Positions 7,726-15,315 of a DNA stretch of 64,000 bases are shown piece after piece. The first letter of the stretch is position 1. Each line of letters opens with the position of its first letter. The notes below the pieces were generated by a model. The model was not told the origin of the DNA, searched no databases, and saw only the letters and a program-made list of their open reading frames with translations. The position numbers and the translations under genes were made by a program. The DNA is taken from the NCBI GenBank assembly GCA_905235675.1, contig CAJONC010000013.1:1-64000 (forward strand), in the 5' to 3' direction. The stretch comes from an uncultured Bacteroidales bacterium. Its GTDB lineage: Bacteria; Bacteroidota; Bacteroidia; Bacteroidales; UBA932.

Positions 7726-8559
7726 TTACTTCAGTACGGATGCCAGTGCTGCCCGGAACTCCGGCATCGGGGTGTTGGAGTCCCGTTCAACAATCAGTGT
7801 CTTGAGCCCTGCGAAGGGCCGGATTTCCTCGTCGATTTCCTTCAGTGGCCGGTCGGGCCCGAAATACTCCCTGGCGAAATGGCGCCAGAATTCAATGGCC
7901 AGCGATTTGGGCATGTGGAAGGTCTCGGAAATGAATTCTTCGCTGCTGAGGTTGGAGCACAGATAGACCATGCCGACGTCAAATAGGTGGTTGCCGTAAC
8001 AGAAGTCGCCCAGGTCGATGAAATATCGTTTGTCACCCGCAAAAATGGCGTTGCTGAACTGCAGGTCTCCGTGGATTGCCGTGTCCTCGTCGGGGACGTC
8101 GGAGATGAAACGGCAAAGTTTGTCTTTTTCGGCGGTGGTGAAGAACGGGTTCGCTTCCAGAAGCCGGAAGTACCTGTCCTTCACGTTCTCGAACTCGGCG
8201 GGATTGACATGGACGTCGTGCAGCTGCAGGCACATCCGGGCAAATTCCGTGGCGTAGCGTTCCACTTCGGCAGGATTGTCGCCTGTCGCGCGGGAATAGG
8301 ATGTCTTTCCCACTATGCGGTGGAAACGTATGCCGTAGCGGCCGTCTTCCGTAACTACGTAATCGCCTGGTTCGGGCGTAGGAATGCCCAGGTCGTACAC
8401 TTTCCGGGACAGCAGCATTTCGTCGAGCGGCTGCTGAATCTTCCCCGGGAAATAGAGTTTGAGCATTATTGAAGGATCGCTGCGGTGGTCGTAGCTTTCG
8501 CCGTTGAACCCGCCACCGCTCAGGACATAGTCGTCGAGGGAGATTTTGATAGCTTCCAT
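7726..8559 (-). CDS. APH-family phosphotransferase (kinase-like)
   Basis: 277 residues. HGDLQFSNAIF is the catalytic-loop HGDxxxxN motif of aminoglycoside phosphotransferase-like kinases, and FIDLGDFCYGNHLFDVG the metal-binding IDxGD that follows. This points to an ATP-dependent small-molecule kinase of the APH/choline kinase superfamily. The substrate is unknown and the fold alone does not imply drug resistance. The start at 8559 (MEAIKISLDD) is preferred over a longer frame because the extra residues are not typical of the family. It is divergent from the beta-helix gene, with a 107-bp shared upstream region. Confidence 0.75.
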   Translation of the reverse strand: MEAIKISLDDYVLSGGGFNGESYDHRSDPSIMLKLYFPGKIQQPLDEMLLSRKVYDLGIPTPEPGDYVVTEDGRYGIRFHRIVGKTSYSRATGDNPAEVERYATEFARMCLQLHDVHVNPAEFENVKDRYFRLLEANPFFTTAEKDKLCRFISDVPDEDTAIHGDLQFSNAIFAGDKRYFIDLGDFCYGNHLFDVGMVYLCSNLSSEEFISETFHMPKSLAIEFWRHFAREYFGPDRPLKEIDEEIRPFAGLKTLIVERDSNTPMPEFRAALASVLK

Positions 8560-8666
8560 TTTTAAAACATTTGCCGGTAAAAATACAATTTTTTTCCTGT
8601 TTTTGGCCGGATTTTGCCATGCGGACATGAATTATTCGTATCTTGTGCCTGCATTGAAAGATTTGT

Positions 8667-10673
8667 ATGAAAAAAGTTGTCGCTGTTCTGTCACTTTTCC
8701 TTTGTGGCATCATCTTTTTCCCCGCTTCGGCAAGGGATTGGAAGGTCAGGAATGTCACGGGTCTTCGCAAGGCCCTGGAATCTTCTGAGCCCGGGGACCG
8801 TATCCTGCTCAAGGGCGGAGAATACCGGCTTACGGAACCGCTGGATATCAAGCAGAAGGAAGGTATATATATGGGTCCTGCCAATGCTCGGAAACGAGTA
8901 GAAATCAAGGGCGGGGTTGAGATCCCGCGCAAAGCGTGGCGTGCCGGACGGCGGGGCCGGAAACTTTGCCGTATCGATATCTCCAACCTGCCTGTCGTCG
9001 ATTTCATTCAAAAAGGACATGGCAGGCTGAATAGCCCTTCCTGGTCTGAAATCTTCGCCGACGGGACTATCATGCGCCTGTCCCGCTGGCCGGACGAGGG
9101 GTGGATGCCGCTGGATTCGGTTGTGCGGACAGGCATCTCCGTTCGTTTCGACGGAGCCGGCTATCCGGGAGACCCTATACTCCAGATGTCCAGCCCGTCG
9201 GCCGATCCCACCATTTCCGGTGTCGCCGGCGACGAAGGCGCTTCAAGGGACGGTTCATTCGGAATAATATACTTCCGCGACGAACATCCGCTTGGCTGGG
9301 CCTGTCCTGAGATGGGTATACTGTCGGGATGTTTCCGTTACGGCTGGTCCGACGAGATGGTGAGAATACTGTCAGTCAACGCCGACCATACCCTGGAAGT
9401 CAGGGATACGACCTTTTACGGTTTTGGTGTCCGGCCGGGGGAGAATTTTCAGCATTGGTGCGTCTTCAACATGCCCGAAGAGGTAAATGAGGCGGGAGAA
9501 TACGCCCTGGATTCCGAGCGGCGCATACTCTATATGATTCCCCCGAAATCGGCGAAACGGATTGAGATCAGCCTTCTGGAAGATCCCCTGATCCGCATTT
9601 CCGGCTGCAGGGAAATCACCATCGAAGGCATACGCTTTTCCTGTTCACGGGGAGACGGTATAGGGATTTCCGGCTCGTTCGGGATAAGTATCGATGACTG
9701 CGACTTTTACAACCTGGGGGAAAGGGCCGTTACCATAGAAGCGGACTGCCGGAATTGCGGGCTGAGCCTTTGCAGGGTGTACGATACCGGAGCCGGAGGA
9801 GTGGTCCTGGACGGCGGAGACAGGCGCAGGATTATTAGGGGAGACAATTACGTGGAGGATTGCGTCTTCCACGACTACAACAGGCTGGAGAAGTCCATGC
9901 GCCCCGGTGTCACGATGCGGGGCCTTGGCAACCGTGTATCCGGCTGCGAGTTCTATAACTCCGACACACAGGCCATCCTGATGCACGGCAACGACCAGCT
10001 GATTGAACGCTGCGACATCCATCACGTCTGCCAGAAGGTAGATGACTGCGGCGCCATCTACTATGGCAGGAATCCTTCCGAACGCGGAAGCGTGATACGT
10101 TGGAATTATTTCCATGACATCATCGTTCCCCGTAATGTCCGCGCGATTTACCACGACGACGGCGCCTGTGCCTGTGAAGTGTACGGAAACGTTTTCAACC
10201 GCATATCCTCCCCGCCCGTCCAGATCGGAGGCGGGAGCGACATCGTCTATCACGACAACATTTTCATGAATCTGGACTGCGCCGCCATCAAGACAGACCG
10301 GCGGCTCAAGACCTGGGGTAAAGACCGGCTGCCGGCCCATTTCGCCTACATCGCCCAGGTGGACGGACCGGAGTTCAGGGAGCATTATCCCGAGTTCGCC
10401 TCTTACCTTGAAGGTGATACCTCGGAACCTTCGCGCAACGTCCTGGAGAGGAACGTCTTCTACAATGTGCGTTGGATTTTCGAAAAGGTGGAATGGAGCT
10501 CACGCGATTACAACGACCGCTGCGAAGGGACGGACAACTTCTTTTCGCGTATGACGGACAACTGGAAGACCACGGAGAACCCCGGATTCAAGGATATTGA
10601 CAACCCGCAGGCCGGCTTTGAGGCTGACCCGCCCCTGAAGGAGCATATCCCCGCCTTCCAAACAGCCTTCTGA
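8667..10673 (+). CDS. Secreted right-handed beta-helix protein (possible glycoside hydrolase)
   Basis: 668 residues with a signal peptide (MKKVVAVLSLFLCGIIFFPA, cleavage after ASA). The mature part opens with a beta-helix cap (VTGLRKALESSEPGDRILLK), followed by SWSEIFADGTIMRLSRWPDE and a long series of parallel beta-helix coils (GIRFSCSRGDGIGISGS, CDFYNLGERAVTIEADCRNC, DDCGAIYYGRNPSERGS). This architecture is found in PL6-, GH28- and GH141-type carbohydrate-active enzymes. The RLSRWPDEGW segment resembles GH141-type proteins known from rhamnogalacturonan-II degradation, but I cannot confirm the family or the active-site residues. A glycan-degrading role fits the pectin locus elsewhere in the window. 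Confidence 0.65.
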   Translation: MKKVVAVLSLFLCGIIFFPASARDWKVRNVTGLRKALESSEPGDRILLKGGEYRLTEPLDIKQKEGIYMGPANARKRVEIKGGVEIPRKAWRAGRRGRKLCRIDISNLPVVDFIQKGHGRLNSPSWSEIFADGTIMRLSRWPDEGWMPLDSVVRTGISVRFDGAGYPGDPILQMSSPSADPTISGVAGDEGASRDGSFGIIYFRDEHPLGWACPEMGILSGCFRYGWSDEMVRILSVNADHTLEVRDTTFYGFGVRPGENFQHWCVFNMPEEVNEAGEYALDSERRILYMIPPKSAKRIEISLLEDPLIRISGCREITIEGIRFSCSRGDGIGISGSFGISIDDCDFYNLGERAVTIEADCRNCGLSLCRVYDTGAGGVVLDGGDRRRIIRGDNYVEDCVFHDYNRLEKSMRPGVTMRGLGNRVSGCEFYNSDTQAILMHGNDQLIERCDIHHVCQKVDDCGAIYYGRNPSERGSVIRWNYFHDIIVPRNVRAIYHDDGACACEVYGNVFNRISSPPVQIGGGSDIVYHDNIFMNLDCAAIKTDRRLKTWGKDRLPAHFAYIAQVDGPEFREHYPEFASYLEGDTSEPSRNVLERNVFYNVRWIFEKVEWSSRDYNDRCEGTDNFFSRMTDNWKTTENPGFKDIDNPQAGFEADPPLKEHIPAFQTAF

Positions 10674-11078
10674 TTACTGCTCGTCCACCCCTCGGTCTTC
10701 GCCTACGGGGCCGTAGTTGTCGGTGATGGCCTTGTTTACCCTGGGGGTGCTGAGCAGCTCATTCACTCCGAAAACAAGCAGGCAGACGCCTGCCGCCAGC
10801 CGCATCAGGTGAAGGCTGAAGTTGTTGAATATCAGCACTACCGCCAGTATCAGCACCAGCGCCGAGGTAAAGACGGATGCGGTGTTCAGCCCTGCGATGG
10901 CCTTGATGCTGCCGAATACGAGCAGTTGGCCCACTCCTATGGCAATCAGCAGTCCGGCCGCTATCTTCACGATAGCCAGGCCTATGTGGGCGTCGAAGAG
11001 CAGCAGCACTCCCAGCGCTATCGCGAGGAGGGCCCTGACTGTGCAAGATGTCTTGCTGCGGTATCCGAAAGTAATCAT
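10674..11078 (-). CDS. DUF308/HdeD-like small membrane protein
   Basis: 134 residues with about five hydrophobic helices, including ALLAIALGVLLLFDAHIGLA and VFTSALVLILAVVLIFNN. This is the layout of DUF308/HdeD-type inner membrane proteins, whose function is poorly defined. The ATG at 11078 overlaps the stop of the upstream COG0523 GTPase gene (ATGA), so the two are translationally coupled. A longer frame would need a TTG start. Its 3' end abuts the convergent beta-helix gene with no gap. Confidence 0.65.
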   Translation of the reverse strand: MITFGYRSKTSCTVRALLAIALGVLLLFDAHIGLAIVKIAAGLLIAIGVGQLLVFGSIKAIAGLNTASVFTSALVLILAVVLIFNNFSLHLMRLAAGVCLLVFGVNELLSTPRVNKAITDNYGPVGEDRGVDEQ

Positions 11079-12277
11079 TCTGCTATGCAACTATCCATTA
11101 TTTCCCTGATAAGTTCCTTGTCGAGATCCTGTCCTATGAAGACTATCTTCTGCATCCTGTCTCCATATTCGGGATCCCAGTCGCGCCGGAGAGCCTCGTC
11201 CCTGAGCAGTACTTCTGCAAGCCGGTCCTTAGGCATCGCGGCGTACCACAGGCCCGCTTCGCGAAGCGATTTCTGCACTCCCGCCTGCTCGAAGAGATAG
11301 CATTTGTCGGGTTCGTCGGCGAAGTAGCAGAGGCCTTTGGCGCGGATGATGTTCGAAGGCCAGAGGCGGCCGACCGCGTAGTCGAACTTGTTGAGGTCGA
11401 GGGCGGGGCGCACATTATATACATAGGTTCCGATATTGTATTCTTCCACCTCTCCGCCTTCGTGGTGGTGGTGATGGTGCCCGCCGTGGCCGTGCTCTTC
11501 GTGCCCGTCATCATCATCATCGTCGTCGTCTTCGTCGTGATGGCCCTCGATTTCCGCAATCCAGGTTGCCGAGGTGGCGACTTTCTCGAAATCGAAGCGG
11601 CCGGTATCCAGCAGGGCGTCGAGATCGGTGTCGCAGTAGTCGCACTCGATGATTTCCACCCCCGGATTCAGGGTTTTGATTATGCTGCGGACGCGGCCGA
11701 GCTCTTCCGGAGTCACTTCCGAAGCCTTGTTGAGCAGCACAATGTTGCAGAATTCTATCTGCTCTATCACCAGGCGCTCGAGGTCTTCGTCGTCGAGATC
11801 TTCCCTTTCGAGGGCGTCGCCGCAGGCGAATTCGCTCTGCATGCGCAGGGCGTCCACCACTGTCACGATGCAGTCGAGCCTGGGGGTTATGCGGCCGTGC
11901 TGTGCAAGCTGTGGTACGGAGACTATGGTCTGTGCGATCGGCGCGGGCTCGCAGATGCCGCTGGCCTCGATTACTATGTAGTCGAACTTATCCATGCGGC
12001 AGAGTTCGTTCAGCTGGGCGACGAGGTCCATCTTGAGCGTGCAGCAGATGCAGCCGTTCTGAAGGGCGACGAGACTGTCGTCGGTGGATCCCACTATGCC
12101 GCCTTTCTGGATAAGGTCGGCGTCTATGTTCACTTCGCCTATGTCGTTCACTATCACTGCGAAGCGTATTCCTTTCTTATTGTTGAGGATGCGGTTGAGA
12201 AGGGTGGTCTTCCCGCTTCCGAGGTAGCCCGTCACCAGAAGGACGGGGATCTGCTTATCTTCGAGATTTATGGTCAT
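11075..12277 (-). CDS. COG0523 (CobW/ZNG-type) metal-chaperone GTPase
   Basis: 400 residues. GYLGSGKTTLLNRIL is the Walker A motif and CICCTL the conserved CxCC metal-binding motif of COG0523 GTPases. VIEASGICEPAPI and LLNKASEV complete the G domain. A linker near residues 245-272 is almost pure Asp then His (DDDDDDDD, then HGHGGHHHHHH) and should bind Zn or another divalent metal. A CobW C-terminal domain follows. Family members insert or deliver metals (Zn, Co, Fe) to client proteins. The His-rich linker favours zinc over cobalamin synthesis, and no cobaltochelatase gene is nearby. It is coupled to the downstream DUF308 gene. Confidence 0.88.
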   Translation of the reverse strand: MTINLEDKQIPVLLVTGYLGSGKTTLLNRILNNKKGIRFAVIVNDIGEVNIDADLIQKGGIVGSTDDSLVALQNGCICCTLKMDLVAQLNELCRMDKFDYIVIEASGICEPAPIAQTIVSVPQLAQHGRITPRLDCIVTVVDALRMQSEFACGDALEREDLDDEDLERLVIEQIEFCNIVLLNKASEVTPEELGRVRSIIKTLNPGVEIIECDYCDTDLDALLDTGRFDFEKVATSATWIAEIEGHHDEDDDDDDDDGHEEHGHGGHHHHHHEGGEVEEYNIGTYVYNVRPALDLNKFDYAVGRLWPSNIIRAKGLCYFADEPDKCYLFEQAGVQKSLREAGLWYAAMPKDRLAEVLLRDEALRRDWDPEYGDRMQKIVFIGQDLDKELIREIMDSCIAE

Positions 12278-12343
12278 AACTTTCGTTTTTGCCGGTATTC
12301 TGCAAATTTCGGGCGAATGACATTGTGTCAGTGGGTGGGGCGG

Positions 12344-12826
12344 CTATGCCGGCGCGATGAAGTACGACAGCGCGCCGAAGACGCCGAGGGAGGCGAGCAG
12401 CATTATCACTCCGGCGAGCAGGACTCCGAGCATGACGTAGAGTACGCTTTTCTTGAAGTCCATGTCGAGGAAGCTTGCGGCGAGGGTGCCTGTCCAGGCG
12501 CCAGTGCCGGGGAGGGGGATGCCCACGAATAGCAGCAGTGCGATGTAGAGCCCGTTTCCGGCCTTGGATTCAAGCTTGACGCGGCCTTTTTCGCCCTTTT
12601 CGAGGCACCATCTGCAGAAGCCTCCGATAAACTTGCGGTCCTTCCCCCATTCGAGTATCTTCCTGGCGAATAGGAAGATGAATGGGACGGGGATCATGTT
12701 CCCGATGACCGCGAGGATGAATGCGGGCACGAGGGGGACGTCCAGCGCCACTGCATAGGGAATGGCTCCGCGAAGCTCTATCAGCGGCACCATCGATATA
12801 AGGAATACTATAAGATATTTTTTCAT
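12344..12826 (-). CDS. Small multidrug export-like membrane protein (COG2426)
   Basis: 160 residues with four to five membrane segments. The opening MVPLIELRGAIPYAVALDVP and the internal VGIPLPGTGAWTGTLAAS are characteristic of the COG2426/Sm_multidrug_ex family, whose transport role is predicted and not proven. The ATG overlaps the stop of the upstream gene (ATGA at 12823-12826), making a three-gene leftward operon with the hypothetical protein and the PfkB kinase. Confidence 0.75.
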   Translation of the reverse strand: MKKYLIVFLISMVPLIELRGAIPYAVALDVPLVPAFILAVIGNMIPVPFIFLFARKILEWGKDRKFIGGFCRWCLEKGEKGRVKLESKAGNGLYIALLLFVGIPLPGTGAWTGTLAASFLDMDFKKSVLYVMLGVLLAGVIMLLASLGVFGALSYFIAPA

Positions 12827-13239
12827 TTCAGGCCTTTTATTATCTCCACCATCCTGTCCAGCACTTCGGTCTGGGGAAAACTCTGTCCTTCGGGATCGGA
12901 CACCACGAGGTCAAGCACCGGCAGGGGAATCCTCCCTATCTTGAAAACCGCCTTGCTGCGCCTCAGGAAATATTCCGACTTCCAGTTGTTGTAGGGCAGC
13001 AGCGAGAGCAGCACCTGGGTGTCCCTTCGCACACGGTAGTGTTTGCGCGCATTGACTTTCACTATGGCTTTCACGGACTTCCCGAAGGCCTTGTGCACCG
13101 CCTCCTCGGCCAGGCCGGCATCGGGGGCGTCGGCGTCTATCATTACGGTGACGGCGTCGATGTCGCTCCAGTGCAGCAGCGAAGTGGGAAGCTTGCTGCC
13201 GGTGACACGATAGAGGAGCCTGACGAAAAAATTAGCCAT
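12823..13239 (-). CDS. Conserved hypothetical protein (DUF6913-like)
   Basis: 138 residues, soluble, no signal peptide. Features are ARKHYRVRRDTQVLLSLLPY, a segment RRSKAVFKIGRIPLPVLDLV and a basic, compact make-up. I believe it resembles an uncharacterised Bacteroidota family (DUF6913), but the assignment is from memory and weak. It overlaps the end of the PfkB kinase gene by 8 bp and the start of the COG2426 gene by 4 bp, so the three are tightly coupled. The function is unknown. Confidence 0.55.
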   Translation of the reverse strand: MANFFVRLLYRVTGSKLPTSLLHWSDIDAVTVMIDADAPDAGLAEEAVHKAFGKSVKAIVKVNARKHYRVRRDTQVLLSLLPYNNWKSEYFLRRSKAVFKIGRIPLPVLDLVVSDPEGQSFPQTEVLDRMVEIIKGLK

Positions 13240-14230
13240 TTACCTTGGAAATCAGTTCGTTTATCTCGAGTTTCGCCTCCCTCCAGCGGGGGACGTCTAT
13301 CTTGGTGCCCACCACTTCCACCACCTTGGCGGCGATGATGGAACCTATCTCCCCGCATTCCTTGAGGGGCATTCCGAGGGAATGGGCATAGAGGAAACCT
13401 GCCGCATAGGTGTCGCCTGCGCCTGTGGCGTCAATCGAGACCGCCGGCCAGGCGTTGACGAAATATTCTTCATCGCCGCTGCGCACCCAGCTGCCGTCCT
13501 TGCCCACTTTCACCACGGCGATCTTGCACAGCCCTGAAATTTCCGAGAGGGCGTCGTGCGGGTCGCCCAGTTTGGTGAACGCCCTGCTTTCGCTTTCGTT
13601 GGCGAATACTATGTCGACATATTTCTCCACGAGATTGTGCAGGAAGGCGTTGTTGCTCTCCACTACATTGTACGAAGCCATGTCTATTGAGATGATGCAC
13701 CCTGCCTCCTTGGCCATCTGCACAGCCTTTGCTATAAGTTCCTGGTTCTGAACCAGATATCCTTCGATATGAAAGTAATCGTAGCCTTCGAAATACTCGG
13801 GCCTGAGGTCCTCGGGGCCCATTTCGAGGGCGGCGCCCATGTAGTCGGCGAAGGTGCGTTCCGCATTAGCTCCGGTGATGAAGACCATGCAGCGTCCGGA
13901 CGACTTGTCGCTGTGGAGCATGGTGGTCTTTACCCCGAACTGCTCCATGGTGCTCTTGAAAAGATGGCCGAGTTCGTCGTCGCCTATCTTCCCTATGTAG
14001 CCGGAGGGCATTCCGAAAATCGAGGTACAGGTGATGGTGTTGGCGGCGGATCCGCCGGGGACATACTTGACGCCGACCTGCTTGAGGGCCGACCAGATCT
14101 GGTCTCCGGTTTCCATGTCCACATGCTGCATGCTCCCGAGTGGGAGATGGTATTCTTTGAGGAGGGTGTCATCCGGCAGGACTGCCAGAATGTCGGTAAG
14201 TGCGTTGCCTATTCCTAAAATTGACTTCAT
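13232..14230 (-). CDS. PfkB-family carbohydrate/adenosine kinase
   Basis: 332 residues. GGSAANTITCTSIFG is the N-terminal PfkB substrate-binding signature and DATGAGDTYAAGFLYA the C-terminal anion-hole and catalytic-Asp signature. The start MKSILGIGNALTD at 14230 matches the usual beginning of this family. The general layout resembles bacterial adenosine or ribokinase-like enzymes that phosphorylate a nucleoside or sugar with ATP. The exact substrate cannot be read from sequence. It is the first gene of a leftward three-gene operon and is divergent from the YbhN-like gene. Confidence 0.82.
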   Translation of the reverse strand: MKSILGIGNALTDILAVLPDDTLLKEYHLPLGSMQHVDMETGDQIWSALKQVGVKYVPGGSAANTITCTSIFGMPSGYIGKIGDDELGHLFKSTMEQFGVKTTMLHSDKSSGRCMVFITGANAERTFADYMGAALEMGPEDLRPEYFEGYDYFHIEGYLVQNQELIAKAVQMAKEAGCIISIDMASYNVVESNNAFLHNLVEKYVDIVFANESESRAFTKLGDPHDALSEISGLCKIAVVKVGKDGSWVRSGDEEYFVNAWPAVSIDATGAGDTYAAGFLYAHSLGMPLKECGEIGSIIAAKVVEVVGTKIDVPRWREAKLEINELISKVNG

Positions 14231-14279
14231 AAAGTTCCAATTGAAAGACAAAAATAGGCAAAATAATCGGGATTATGAC

Positions 14280-14287
14280 TAAATTTG
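14280..14287 (+). promoter_or_regulatory. -7 box upstream of the YbhN-like gene
   Basis: TAAATTTG matches TAnnTTTG and ends 6 nt before the ATG at 14294, implying a near-leaderless transcript. No clear -33 element is seen at the expected distance. Confidence 0.45.
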
Positions 14288-14293
14288 CCAGTT

Positions 14294-15277
14294 ATGAACA
14301 AAAAGCTCGGAAATGCCCTCAAATATATCCTCTCGTTCAGCCTGGCGGCGCTGCTGATCTGGCTGGCGTGCAGCGGCATAGACTGGGCTGAGTTCCTGGC
14401 CGGCCTGAAGGCCACCAGATGGGGCTGGATAGCGCTCTTTTTCGTTGCGGCGGTGCTCGCAATCGTGTTCCGCTGCCTGCGCTGGGTGCAGTTGCTGCGC
14501 CCCGTCGATGAGCATGTAACTTTCCGCAGGGTTTTCGATGCCACCAACATAGGGGCTATGGCCAGCATCGTTGTCCCCGGTTCGAGCGAAATCGTGCGCT
14601 GCGGCATTATCTCCCGCAAGGGGGCTTCTTTCCAGACCGTGCTGGGCACCATACTCGTGGAAAGGGCCTGGGATTTCGTGGCGATAGGAGTAATGTGCAT
14701 ACTCACCCTGTTCGTGGGGTGGGGGAGGTTCGGAGGCTTTTTCGTCGACAATATCTGGCATCCTGTAACCTCGCACAAAATCATAGTATGGGGGTTTGTG
14801 GCCCTGGTCGTGCTGGCGGTGCTGCTGGTTGCGGCCATACGCCTGCTGCGCGGCAGAAATTCATTCTTTGCGAAGCTGAACTATTATCTGGAAGGATTCG
14901 TGGATGGAATCAAGTCTTTCGCCAGGGTGGAGAACAAGCTTTACTTCCTCCTCAACACATTGGGAATCTGGGCCATGTATATGCTTATGAGCTGGCTGAC
15001 GCTGAAGGCCATCCCCGAACTTTCGTCGCTTACGCTTGCGGACGCCCTGTTCATCACGACCGTGGGGAACCTCGCCACACTGGTGCCGGTTCCGGGGGGA
15101 ATCGGAGCTTACCACTATGTGCTGAAAGTGTCGCTATCGGCCCTGTACGGCATTACCGAGGAGACAGGCCTGCTGTTCGCGATGCTGTGCCACGAGCTGC
15201 ACGCCGTGGCGGTGCTGCTGCTCGGTGTGGCATCTTATATCTCCCGTTCCTTTGATAAATTGAAGATTTATTCGTAA
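14294..15277 (+). CDS. YbhN/lysylphosphatidylglycerol synthase-type flippase-like membrane protein
   Basis: 327 residues with about eight transmembrane helices. The motif IVVPGSSEIVRCGIISRKG and the helix LATLVPVPGGIGAYHYV are typical of the LPG_synthase_TM (UPF0104) family, which includes the membrane half of MprF. The soluble aminoacyl-transferase half is absent, so lipid translocation or a structural envelope role is more likely than lysyl-lipid synthesis. I chose the ATG at 14294 over an upstream TTG, which is actually part of the -7 box. It precedes the polysaccharide export genes by 38 bp. Confidence 0.75.
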   Translation: MNKKLGNALKYILSFSLAALLIWLACSGIDWAEFLAGLKATRWGWIALFFVAAVLAIVFRCLRWVQLLRPVDEHVTFRRVFDATNIGAMASIVVPGSSEIVRCGIISRKGASFQTVLGTILVERAWDFVAIGVMCILTLFVGWGRFGGFFVDNIWHPVTSHKIIVWGFVALVVLAVLLVAAIRLLRGRNSFFAKLNYYLEGFVDGIKSFARVENKLYFLLNTLGIWAMYMLMSWLTLKAIPELSSLTLADALFITTVGNLATLVPVPGGIGAYHYVLKVSLSALYGITEETGLLFAMLCHELHAVAVLLLGVASYISRSFDKLKIYS

Positions 15278-15315
15278 ATTCGCAGGCTTATTCGAATTGT
15301 TTAAATTTTAGGTAT

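Noticed and set aside
11462-12532. A 356-codon plus-strand frame opposite the COG0523 GTPase
   Set aside because: Val-rich low-complexity start is the complement of the Asp/His linker; the minus-strand gene has Walker A and CxCC motifs.
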